A stretch of 6,640 bases of DNA from Bryobacterales bacterium (GTDB taxonomy: Bacteria; Acidobacteriota; Terriglobia; Bryobacterales; Bryobacteraceae). The position numbers were made by a program, and so were the translations under genes. The notes beneath the pieces are model-generated. The model was given only the letters and a program-made list of their open reading frames with translations. It did no database searches and was not told where the DNA came from. Every line of letters starts with the position of its first letter. The first letter of the stretch is position 1. This document shows positions 1 through 6,640 of the stretch, piece after piece. The stretch is from NCBI GenBank assembly GCA_003132865.1, contig PKYZ01000119.1, positions 11,829-18,468 on the forward strand, in the 5' to 3' direction.

Positions 1-4
1 GGCA

Positions 5-28
5 GGGGCCGGGGGCCAGGGGCCGGGG
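5..28. repeat. G-tract repeat with G-quadruplex form
   Basis: Four runs of four or five G lie at 5-8, 11-15, 19-22 and 25-28, separated by loops of 2, 3 and 2 bases (CC, CCA, CC). This meets the usual four-tract G-quadruplex pattern on the plus strand. It is also a short degenerate repeat built on a GGGGCC unit, which may continue leftwards out of the window. It lies about 60 bases downstream of the end of the minus-strand DUF5107 gene, so transcripts of that gene would carry the C-rich complement. A role in termination or genome structure is only a guess. Confidence 0.5.
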
Positions 29-60
29 CTGTGTTTTTGGGCGCGCTACGCTCGCCGTGT

Positions 61-90
61 CTGGCGGGACCCGGAGGGTACCCCCGCTAG
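61..90 (-). other. Inverted repeat over the stop codon of the DUF5107 gene
   Basis: Bases 61-68 can pair with 83-90 (7 of 8 pairs, one mismatch or G-U), and 69-72 can pair with 76-79 inside that stem (ACCC, loop GGA, GGGT). The structure includes the TAG stop codon of the minus-strand gene at 87-89. No T tract follows it in the minus-strand direction, so it is not a standard intrinsic terminator. It may be a weak 3'-end hairpin, or chance pairing in GC-rich DNA. The rest of positions 1-86 shows no gene. Confidence 0.25.
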
Positions 91-3000
91 TGCCCAGCGG
101 GCGCCTCGGCTGGGTACTCCGGCAGGCCGATGAAGGCGCCGGCCATGACCAGCCGGGCGAGGTGATGCGACATCATGCGGTCGGGAAGCAGCAGCGTCTG
201 TTGGAAATGCGCCCAGGCGGCGGATCGCTTGCCGAGCACGGCCTCCAGCACGCCGGCGGTGTAAGGCGGCCCGGATTCGGCTTGCGCTGAAGCCGCTTCC
301 AGGCGCTTGGTCCACTCCGCGTTGTTGTAACCGTCGAGTTTCTTGGCCGCTCCCCATGCCCAGATCAGATCCGCTATGCCGGTGGCGGCGGACACGCGAC
401 GCCAACGTTCGGCCGCCTGCGGGGCGCGGCCGCAACCCGCCTCCACCAGCCCGATCATGTACCCGGTGCGGGGCGCACCCACGAAGGGTTCGAGGCCATC
501 CTTGGTAAACGGCAGACCGGGCACTTCGGCGCCGATGCCCTCGACCACGGCGAGAGCCGCGTCGCATTGGCCAGCGGCGGCTTGGGCCAAGGCTTGGAGG
601 ATCTTCACCTCCACCCAGACTTGGCGGACATTGGTGCCGCCTTCCTCGCGCGGAAAAAAGCGGTCGTGAAACAGCGCGATGGCGCCGTCGAAATCCAGGG
701 CTTCGGCGCGATCGAGCGCGAGGGCATAAACCAGTTCGGCGGGCATGTGCGGCAGATCCGGATAGCGCTCCAGCGAGACGGCCAGCTCGCGCGCGGGACG
801 CGACATGAGGCTGAGGGCTTCATCCACGCCTTCGTAAAGCTTCCGGTTCAGCGGGTCGACAGCCAAGCCCTCGCGGAAGACCTGCAGCGCGCCGCTCGAA
901 TCGTGCTTCTCGCGCAGCATGACGCGCCCGATGTCGGCGTGCAGGACTGGAATGGCGGCCTGGGCGTGGCGCGCGACGGTCCATTCGGTCAGGGCATCGT
1001 CGACGAGGCCGCGAGCGTAATATTGCGTGCCAAGCAGGTAGCGAGCGGTCATGTCATCGGGATTGGCTTGGACGGCGGCGCGCAACACTTCCAGATCCTC
1101 CGCGCGGCCGGGGAAGACGTACATGGTGGAGAGCTTCCGCGCGGCCGCATAGTCCGGCGCGGCGGATTCGCCCAGCTTTGCGCGGCAATAGCCGCGGTAG
1201 TAGGCGACCAGCGGATGCTGTTGCGGCAGGACCGCGCCGGGCTCGGTTTCATCGGGCGGGACTGACGGAAAGTCTCGCGCCAGCAGATCCACGGCGGGCC
1301 GGTACAGACCGAGGCGCATGTACTCGGCGGCGATTTCGAGTACGCGCGCGGGTTCGGCGGCCAGGAAGCGCAACAATGCGGGATCGTTGCGCGGCCCCGC
1401 ATCCCATTCGAGGAATGCGCTGGGCGGCGAAACCACTCCCTCACGGTCGTGGCTCAGTTCAGACCCCAGGGCGCGCTCCAGGGCGATGGTCTCTTCCGCG
1501 GCGCGCAGATCGCTTTGCGCGGCATGCAGAAACTGGAGCCCGCCTTCGCGATCGCCTTGCCGCGCGAGAAGCTCGCCTAATTTCAGGCTTGCCGCCGCGC
1601 GCCAGGAGGGCATGCGCGCGGCGGTTTCGTAGGCGAGCCGGGCTTTGGCGTGGTCGCCGGCGCCATCGTAGGCGAGGCCGAGATAGTACGCGACCTCGGG
1701 AGTCCAGGTGGCGCGCGCCGCAGCGGGCTCCAGATAGCGGATGGCATCCGCGTAGCGTTGGAGGCCTGCGCACAGGCGTCCGGCCGCGACGTTCAGCGCG
1801 AAGTCGCCGGGCGAGTGCTTCAATCCCTCTTGATAAGCGCTCAACGCGACCAGCAATTCGCCCTGCAGTTCCCGATCGGCGCCCCGCTTGAGCCAATCGT
1901 CTTCGGCGGGATGGGGCTGCGGGCCGGTGTGGATCTCCGAGGCGGGCGTCCAATCGTATTCGCCTTCGGTGTGGCGCAGCAGCAGCGCGCCGGCGGCGTC
2001 GCGCAGTTCGAAGGTGCACGGAACGGCCGCGGCGTTCTTGATCTCGCGCGTCCAGGTATGTTCCGGCGTCAGGCTGGTTTTATCTTCGGCGAGTGAGCGC
2101 GCACCTTGCAGAATGCGGATCGAGGCTGGCGCTATTTTGTGGTTCGCGTTGAAACCGGCGACCAGCGCGCCAGCGCGCCGGGTCAGGTTCAGTACGCCCG
2201 AAAGATTGGCGCGCGCTATGCCGCCGATGCCGCGCGCCGGCATCCAGTATTCGGAGAAGCGGATGGTCTGGCGCGGCTCCAGGAAGGCGTAAGTTTCCTG
2301 GTTGCGGAAGAGGCCGGCCTGCACTTCGACGTAGGCACTGTTGTTATCGGAGAGCGCGCGCCGCCAGTCGAGACCATCGGCGTCCACGCCCCACGACCAG
2401 ATTTTTTTGGCGGGAAGCTCGGCGTATTCGGCGTAGTGCACCGTGCCGGAGTTGGTGTCGGGCCGCCAGACACCCATGAACGGCTCGCGGCTGCCGTGGA
2501 CGAAGCGCGAAACGGGGCCATCGGTCTGGTTGCGAATGAGGCTGAGGTCTTTGCCCGTGGAGTCGACCGGCCAAGTATCCACATCGGTGAAGCCGTGACT
2601 GGCCGTGAAGCGCATCGGGTAATAGATGCGCGAATCGTCTTTCACCTCGATACCAGCGTTGTTCCACCAGTAGAAGCGGTGGCGGACGTCGCTGCGATTG
2701 TTCAGGGTGACATGCTCTTCGAGAACAGTGCTGCCGGGGCGGAGGCGCAGCTCGACGAGCCACTCCATGCCGTAGACGCGGTCGATGTTGCCGACCCAGA
2801 CCGAGGCGCTGCCGTCGGCATGCCTGGCAAAACTGAATTGCACGGGGGACATGGAGACCCAGTTGTGGGAAACCGGAAAATTGAACTCGATGCCGAAGGC
2901 GGCCCATGCGCCGCGATAGCCGATGTTAGCCTTCTTGATGGACGGGTTGGCGTAGAACATGGGCTGGCCACTGATTTTATCGATGCAGGTGTAGAGGTGG

Positions 3001-3290
3001 CCGCCGATATCGGGGAGGACGGAGCATTTGAGATATTCGTTCTCCAGATAGACGGCGCGCCAGTCGTGCGAAACGGGCTGGTTGGTCAGGTTCTCGCGGA
3101 GGGTATAGGGATAGCTGAAGCGGCCGGTGGAGAAGGCGTCGAAGGGCGGGTTGGGATCGGGCGCGCCTTCTTCGTACGTCGGCAAGGTGAGGGTGGCCTG
3201 CCAGACGCGGACTTGGGCGTTGGCGAGCGGCAGGGTCAGGGCGAGGATTATGGTGGCGTACGCACTCTTGCGTGCCGCATCGGGCCTCAT
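87..3290 (-). CDS. Exported DUF5107 domain protein with TPR-like C-terminal half
   Basis: The 1067-residue product is predicted to be exported: residues 1-25 form a signal peptide (Arg/Lys-rich start, hydrophobic core at about 11-22, likely cleavage after LANA). Residues of about 45-350 match my recollection of DUF5107, a beta-sandwich domain related to galactose mutarotases. Recognisable parts are the NEYLKCSVLPDIGGHLY stretch at 84-100, WLVELRLRPG at 177-186 and the aromatic YWWNNAG at 207-213. From about 463 to the end the chain is Ala/Leu-rich and helical with degenerate TPR-like pairs, clearest at 463-495, 496-528, 531-562, 745-776 and 781-813. The function is unknown; sugar or glycan binding is inferred from the fold and from the divergent sugar transport operon. 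Start: the ATG at 3290 puts the signal peptide at the terminus but has no clear ribosome site. In-frame ATGs at 3326 (with GTGGA just upstream) and 3353 are alternatives. The frame is intact with no break. Confidence 0.88.
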   Translation of the reverse strand: MRPDAARKSAYATIILALTLPLANAQVRVWQATLTLPTYEEGAPDPNPPFDAFSTGRFSYPYTLRENLTNQPVSHDWRAVYLENEYLKCSVLPDIGGHLYTCIDKISGQPMFYANPSIKKANIGYRGAWAAFGIEFNFPVSHNWVSMSPVQFSFARHADGSASVWVGNIDRVYGMEWLVELRLRPGSTVLEEHVTLNNRSDVRHRFYWWNNAGIEVKDDSRIYYPMRFTASHGFTDVDTWPVDSTGKDLSLIRNQTDGPVSRFVHGSREPFMGVWRPDTNSGTVHYAEYAELPAKKIWSWGVDADGLDWRRALSDNNSAYVEVQAGLFRNQETYAFLEPRQTIRFSEYWMPARGIGGIARANLSGVLNLTRRAGALVAGFNANHKIAPASIRILQGARSLAEDKTSLTPEHTWTREIKNAAAVPCTFELRDAAGALLLRHTEGEYDWTPASEIHTGPQPHPAEDDWLKRGADRELQGELLVALSAYQEGLKHSPGDFALNVAAGRLCAGLQRYADAIRYLEPAAARATWTPEVAYYLGLAYDGAGDHAKARLAYETAARMPSWRAAASLKLGELLARQGDREGGLQFLHAAQSDLRAAEETIALERALGSELSHDREGVVSPPSAFLEWDAGPRNDPALLRFLAAEPARVLEIAAEYMRLGLYRPAVDLLARDFPSVPPDETEPGAVLPQQHPLVAYYRGYCRAKLGESAAPDYAAARKLSTMYVFPGRAEDLEVLRAAVQANPDDMTARYLLGTQYYARGLVDDALTEWTVARHAQAAIPVLHADIGRVMLREKHDSSGALQVFREGLAVDPLNRKLYEGVDEALSLMSRPARELAVSLERYPDLPHMPAELVYALALDRAEALDFDGAIALFHDRFFPREEGGTNVRQVWVEVKILQALAQAAAGQCDAALAVVEGIGAEVPGLPFTKDGLEPFVGAPRTGYMIGLVEAGCGRAPQAAERWRRVSAATGIADLIWAWGAAKKLDGYNNAEWTKRLEAASAQAESGPPYTAGVLEAVLGKRSAAWAHFQQTLLLPDRMMSHHLARLVMAGAFIGLPEYPAEAPAGH

Positions 3291-3358
3291 GTGAGAAATG
3301 CTGGTTAAGGATGGAAGTATGTGCATTTTGTTCCACGGCGGTGCCTGGTCCAACGATT

Positions 3359-3387
3359 ATTTTAGCGGGTCGCGCCGGGCGATATAC
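3359..3387 (-). promoter_or_regulatory. Possible promoter for the DUF5107 gene
   Basis: Read on the minus strand, TAAAAT (plus-strand 3359-3364) matches the -10 consensus at five of six positions. The hexamer 17 bases further upstream (GTATAT, 3382-3387) is a poor -35. Transcription would begin near 3352, giving a leader of about 25 bases to the ATG at 3326 or about 60 to the ATG at 3290. It is a weak call by eye. Confidence 0.2.
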
Positions 3388-3388
3388 T
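3361..3388 (+). promoter_or_regulatory. Possible promoter for the sugar permease operon
   Basis: TATACT at 3383-3388 matches the -10 consensus at five of six positions. A weak -35-like TTTAGC lies at 3361-3366, 16 bases upstream. Transcription would start near 3395, leaving a leader of about 20 bases that still includes GGAG at 3399-3402. The spacer holds an imperfect palindrome, TCGC-N5-GCGA (3370-3382), which could be an operator. The assignment rests on base pattern alone. Confidence 0.35.
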
Positions 3389-3415
3389 CTCTATTCCCGG
3401 AGATTCCAATCCGAT

Positions 3416-4564
3416 ATGCGACTACGCACGTTTCCGGTCTTTCTGGCCTTCCTGGCGATGGGCTTCGCCGACGCCGTGGGGCCTTTCGTAAGCCTCGCCA
3501 AGAACGAGTTCCAGCTCAGCAACGCCGTGGCATCGCTCATCCCCTTCGTGGGATTCGTCATGTTCGGCCTGCTCTCGATCCCCATGGGCGTCTATCAGGA
3601 CAAGCACGGCAAAAAGCTCGTGCTGATGCTGGGCCTGGTAGTGGCGTTGATCGGGCTGCTGAATGCCGCCTTCGGACTCACCTCCTTCGCGCGCTTCCTG
3701 CTGACCGTGCTGCTGGTGGGCGCGGGCGCGGCCATTCTGCAGGTCTCGGGCAATCCCATCATGCGGGATGTCTCCGATCCGGGGAAATACGCGCGCAACC
3801 TTTCGCTGGCGCAGTTCGTGAAGGCCATTGGGTCGTTGTCGGGCCCCATGATTCCGGTGGTGGCGGCGAAGTATTTCGGCGCGAGTTGGGGGGTGATCTT
3901 CCCCATCTATGCGGTGGCGCTGGTGGTGGCGGTGGTGGCCGTCGCGGGTTTGCGCGTGGAGGAGAAGAAGAGCGAGCATCACGCGGCCACGTTGCGCTCG
4001 TGCCTGGCGCTGCTGTCGAACGGCTACGTGCTGATGATGGTGGCCGCGATCTTCTTTTACGTGGGCGCGGAAGTCAGCGTAAGCGCGGGCATTCCGCTGT
4101 ACCTGAAGGAGCGCTTCGACATCGACATTAATAAGGTCGGCCTGCTGGGCACGGGGCTGTTCTTCACCGCGCTCACCATCGGGCGCTTCTCCGGCGGGGT
4201 TATCCTGAATTGGATCGCGCCGCGGAAATTCTTTCTGGCTACATGCGGAGTCTCGGTGGTTGCGCTATTGGGTTTGTTTGTTCCGGATCGCACGCTGGCG
4301 GTGGCCAGCTTCTTCGTGGCGGGGCTGGGCTTTGCGAATATCTTCCCACTGGTTTTCGCGATTGCGGTTGAGGCCATGCCGGAGCACACCAATGAGCTGT
4401 CGGGCCTGATGGTGACGGCCATTCTGGGCGGGGCGTGTCTGCCGCCGCTAATGGGACTGGTGGCCGATCACAGCTCCGTGCAACTGAGCTTTCTGGTGCC
4501 GCTGGCCGCAATTTTGTACATCACCTGGACAGCGTTTGCCAACCGTGCGGCGGCGCGAGCGTAA
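3416..4564 (+). CDS. Sugar permease of the major facilitator superfamily (FHS/FucP type)
   Basis: The 382-residue inner-membrane protein has about 12 hydrophobic segments in two halves, split by a charged loop at about 180-190 (VEEKKSEHH). The cytoplasmic MFS motif between helices 2 and 3 is visible as GVYQDKHGKK (58-67). The glycine-rich stretch at 102-114 ending in NP, then ARNLSLAQFVKAIGSLSGP (126-144), and FFYVGAEVSVSAG (213-225) resemble the fucose/glucose/galactose:H+ symporter family. Import of a monosaccharide by proton symport is therefore likely; the sugar is not determined. It is somewhat shorter than FucP (about 440 residues). Start: the frame stays open back to 3272, but the ATG at 3416 sits directly before the first helix. 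GGAG at 3399-3402 is 13 bases upstream, a long spacing. It is the first gene of a three-gene operon, with the ROK kinase starting 6 bases after its stop. Confidence 0.9.
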   Translation: MRLRTFPVFLAFLAMGFADAVGPFVSLAKNEFQLSNAVASLIPFVGFVMFGLLSIPMGVYQDKHGKKLVLMLGLVVALIGLLNAAFGLTSFARFLLTVLLVGAGAAILQVSGNPIMRDVSDPGKYARNLSLAQFVKAIGSLSGPMIPVVAAKYFGASWGVIFPIYAVALVVAVVAVAGLRVEEKKSEHHAATLRSCLALLSNGYVLMMVAAIFFYVGAEVSVSAGIPLYLKERFDIDINKVGLLGTGLFFTALTIGRFSGGVILNWIAPRKFFLATCGVSVVALLGLFVPDRTLAVASFFVAGLGFANIFPLVFAIAVEAMPEHTNELSGLMVTAILGGACLPPLMGLVADHSSVQLSFLVPLAAILYITWTAFANRAAARA

Positions 4565-4570
4565 TCAACC

Positions 4571-5680
4571 ATGCAGCAATACACCAACGACAATCGCATC
4601 GTCATGACACTGGATGCGGGCGGCACTAACTTCGTCTTCTCGGCGATGCAGGCGAACCGTCCGGTGGTTGAAAGCTTCGCGCTGCCATCGAACGCGGACA
4701 ACCTCGATCTCTCGCTCGCCAACATCGTCGCAGGCTTCCGCAGGGTGCAGGGGCAACTGCCCGCGCCGCCGGTGGCTATCAGCTTCGCGTTCCCTGCCCC
4801 GGCGGATTACTTCAACGGCATTATCGTGAGCCCGGGCAATCTGCCGGCCTACCGCGACGTGGCGCTGGGACCGATGCTCGAAGATCGGTTCGGCCTGCCC
4901 ACCTTTATCAACAACGATGGCGACCTGTTCGCTTACGGCGAGGCGTCGGCCGGATTCCTGCCGTATGTCAACGGGCTGCTCGAAATGGCCGGCAGCCCGA
5001 AGCGCTATCGCAACCTGTTCGGTGTCACGCTGGGCACCGGATTCGGCGGCGGCATCGTGCGCGATGGCGCGCTATTTGTCGGCGATAACTCGATGGCCGG
5101 CGAGATCTGGCTGGCGCGCCACAAACTGGAGCGCGACACGAACGCAGAAGAAGGCGCGTCGATTCGCGCGGTGCGGCGGGTTTACGCGGCGGAAGCAGGG
5201 CTGCGGTTTGAGGACGCGCCGGAGCCGAAGGTGATTTACGAGATCGCCGAAGGACACGCGGCAGGCAATTGCGCGGCGGCGCAGAAAGCCTTTCGCCGCA
5301 TGGGGGAAGTGGCCGGCGACGCCATCGCGCAGGCCATCACGCTGCTGGACGGCTTGGTCGTGATCGGCGGCGGCATCGCGGCCGCGCATCGCCAGTTCCT
5401 GCCGGCCATCGTCGACGAAATGAACGGCACGTATCAAGCGCCCAGCGGAGAGCCGTTTCCGCGGCTGGCGCAGCGCGCGTTCAACCTGGAAGATCCGCGG
5501 CAATTGGAGGCGTTCCTCAAGGGAGAAACCAAGGAACTGACCGTCCCCGGCAGTTCGCGCAAGGTGAAGTTCGATGGATTGCAGCGCACTGGGGTGGGCA
5601 TCTCACGGCTGGGGACCAGCGAAGCTACGGCTATCGGCGCGTACGCCTTCGCGCTCAGCAATCTCGACGAAAGGACATAA
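4571..5680 (+). CDS. ROK-family sugar kinase without the zinc-binding motif
   Basis: The 369-residue cytoplasmic protein probably phosphorylates a monosaccharide with ATP, the next step after uptake by the permease encoded upstream. Visible motifs are the phosphate loop DAGGTN (15-20), the catalytic-Asp motif as NNDGDLFAYGE (114-124, Asp116 the likely base), the glycine-rich GTGFGGG (155-161), AGE (177-179), the adenosine-site GGGI (266-269) and a C-terminal SEATAIGAY (350-358). The family's usual CxCGxxGCxE zinc site is absent: after AGEIW comes LARHKLERDTNAEEGAS and the only cysteine is Cys234. A stretch at about 284-345 looks like an insertion relative to typical ROK glucokinases (about 300-320 residues). 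The start at 4571 keeps the first beta strand (NRIVMTLD) whole; the ATG at 4604 would cut it. No good ribosome site is seen, so coupling to the permease gene is likely. Substrate unknown; a catalytically altered relative cannot be excluded. Confidence 0.87.
   Translation: MQQYTNDNRIVMTLDAGGTNFVFSAMQANRPVVESFALPSNADNLDLSLANIVAGFRRVQGQLPAPPVAISFAFPAPADYFNGIIVSPGNLPAYRDVALGPMLEDRFGLPTFINNDGDLFAYGEASAGFLPYVNGLLEMAGSPKRYRNLFGVTLGTGFGGGIVRDGALFVGDNSMAGEIWLARHKLERDTNAEEGASIRAVRRVYAAEAGLRFEDAPEPKVIYEIAEGHAAGNCAAAQKAFRRMGEVAGDAIAQAITLLDGLVVIGGGIAAAHRQFLPAIVDEMNGTYQAPSGEPFPRLAQRAFNLEDPRQLEAFLKGETKELTVPGSSRKVKFDGLQRTGVGISRLGTSEATAIGAYAFALSNLDERT
5671..5675 (+). promoter_or_regulatory. Ribosome binding site for the discoidin gene
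   Basis: AAGGA lies 7 bases before the ATG at 5683, inside the last codons of the kinase gene. It is the clearest Shine-Dalgarno sequence in the window. It fixes the start of the last gene and supports co-translation with the kinase, whose stop codon ends 2 bases before that ATG. Confidence 0.7.
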
Positions 5681-5682
5681 CG

Positions 5683-6640
5683 ATGCGGCACGTTGTCTTA
5701 CTCACTCTTATGGCATGGTCCGCGGTTCAGGCACAACAGTACACGCTGGGAGTCGGCGTGTACCCCGGCGATCCCAGGGAAAACTTCGCGCCGGTTACTC
5801 ACTTGGATCAGACTTATCGCAACCTGGCGTTGCATCGGCCAGCGTACCAATCGAGCAGTTACGACTACAATCTGACGGCACAGTTGATCACCGACGGCAT
5901 CAAGGACACGAAACTGCCGCGTTGGGTGGCAGTCTCCACCAGCCAGCAGGGCGAGCTCAAAAAGAACGAACGCGAATGGTTGTTAGATCACAACTGGCTG
6001 ACGGGCGTGAGCCTGAAGGGCACCGGCGGATGGGTACAGGTCGAGTTGGCGGGCGGCGAGGGTGCGCGCCAAGTGGATCGCGTGGACATCGACGCGCGCG
6101 TGCAATCGGGGCAGTCCGGCCAAGCAGGCTGGAGCGCGGTGGTCTCCGGGTCGGACGACGGGCAGACATGGAAGGAACTGGGCCGGGCGTCCGGCGCGGA
6201 CCGTCCGGCTAAGGAATTCAAACCCTCTATCCCGTTGACTGCGCCCTCGCGCAGCAGATTCTATCGCGTATCGCTGGAGGCGGGCAGCACGATGGGCTGG
6301 CAGGTCGGCGAAATGGCTTTGTTCGATCAAAACGTCCGAGTGGAGGCGGGCGGGCCGTATAACTTCACCAGCGCTTGGAAGAGCGCCGGAACGGGCGAAG
6401 AGTGGGTGTATGTCGATCTCGGCGCGGTATGCACATTCGATCATGTGACTCTGCACTGGATCCGCAGCGCGGCGGACGGCGTGCTTCAGGTTTCGGACGA
6501 CGCGACGAATTGGAAGACGCTGCGGCCCATTGCCGACGACATGAAACTGGCCAGCCCGGCCAAAGGCCGTTACGTGCGCCTGATGCTAAGCAAAGCAGCA
6601 TCGCCCGAAGGCTACATCCTGAGCGAGATGGAAGTGTACG
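5683..6640 (+). CDS. Exported protein with two discoidin (F5/8 type C) domains, 3' end missing
   Basis: The frame is open to the window edge (319 codons plus one base), so the C-terminus is not seen. Residues 1-18 form a signal peptide (MRHVVLLTLMAWSAVQA, then QQYTLG). A first discoidin-like domain covers about 46-215: NLALHRPAYQSSS at 48-60, TDGI at 70-73, WVQVEL at 117-122, SDDGQTWKELG at 157-167, and it closes with WQVGEMALFD. A second covers about 225 to the end: WVYVDLG at 241-247, SDDATNWKTL at 271-280, YVRLMLS at 297-303, and LSEMEVY at the edge. Such domains bind glycans and usually accompany a catalytic domain in exported glycoside hydrolases. A family 2-type hydrolase would be my guess for the missing part, but no catalytic residue is in view. 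It is the third gene of the operon. Confidence 0.85.
   Translation, partial: MRHVVLLTLMAWSAVQAQQYTLGVGVYPGDPRENFAPVTHLDQTYRNLALHRPAYQSSSYDYNLTAQLITDGIKDTKLPRWVAVSTSQQGELKKNEREWLLDHNWLTGVSLKGTGGWVQVELAGGEGARQVDRVDIDARVQSGQSGQAGWSAVVSGSDDGQTWKELGRASGADRPAKEFKPSIPLTAPSRSRFYRVSLEAGSTMGWQVGEMALFDQNVRVEAGGPYNFTSAWKSAGTGEEWVYVDLGAVCTFDHVTLHWIRSAADGVLQVSDDATNWKTLRPIADDMKLASPAKGRYVRLMLSKAASPEGYILSEMEVY

Noticed and set aside
31..56. T-tract (34-38) and GGCG/CGCC hairpin as an intrinsic terminator
   Set aside because: The T run precedes the hairpin on the plus strand and reads as A on the minus strand, so the order is wrong for termination of the DUF5107 transcript.
2106..3308. Plus-strand open frame of 400 codons opposite the DUF5107 gene
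   Set aside because: It is a GC-driven shadow of the real gene. It has no recognisable domain, low-complexity Gly/Val/Asp-rich content and no ribosome site, while the minus-strand frame carries clear domains and a signal peptide.
3272..3415. N-terminal extension of the permease by 48 residues
   Set aside because: The frame is open, but the extension overlaps the start of the divergent gene and the likely promoter, and it encodes nothing typical of the family.
3910..3951. GGT/GGC-rich tandem-like repeat
   Set aside because: It encodes the Ala/Val-rich membrane helix of the permease; codon bias in a hydrophobic segment explains it.
3298..4131. Plus-strand open frame of 277 codons overlapping the permease gene
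   Set aside because: It is an Arg/Gly-rich frame without any domain, offset from the permease frame, which has all its helices and motifs.
5983..6456. Minus-strand open frame of 157 codons opposite the discoidin gene
   Set aside because: It has no domain or ribosome site, and the plus-strand frame there carries discoidin motifs throughout.

Overview
The window is GC-rich bacterial DNA (by eye above 60%) holding four protein genes in a divergent layout, with a short intergenic control region near 3291-3415. The gene content (a secreted DUF5107/TPR protein, a sugar permease of the fucose/glucose/galactose type, a ROK sugar kinase and a secreted discoidin-domain protein), the high GC and the G/C-rich intergenic repeat at the left edge fit a heterotrophic, polysaccharide-using bacterium. 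An acidobacterium of the Solibacter/Bryobacter type is my best guess. That is inferred from style and gene families; no marker gene is present.

Left part (about 1-3290): 86 bases without a visible gene, containing a G-tract repeat with the form of a G-quadruplex and a small inverted repeat. Then comes one long minus-strand gene for a 1067-residue exported protein. It has an N-terminal beta-sandwich domain (DUF5107, galactose-mutarotase-like) followed by a long alpha-helical, TPR-like half.

Right part (3416-6640): three plus-strand genes packed as an operon. A 12-helix sugar permease of the FHS/FucP type is followed after 6 bases by a ROK-family sugar kinase that lacks the usual zinc motif. 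After 2 more bases comes an exported protein with two F5/8 type C (discoidin) carbohydrate-binding-like domains, which runs off the right end of the window.

Taken together the locus reads as a small carbohydrate-use cassette. One or two exported proteins would bind or cut a glycan outside the cytoplasm, the permease would bring in the released monosaccharide, and the ROK kinase would phosphorylate it. The sugar cannot be read from the sequence. No regulator, TonB receptor, transposase, tRNA, rRNA or CRISPR array is visible. I see no clear evidence of a wholly new system; the least-characterised parts are the DUF5107-TPR protein, the zinc-less ROK kinase and the truncated discoidin protein.
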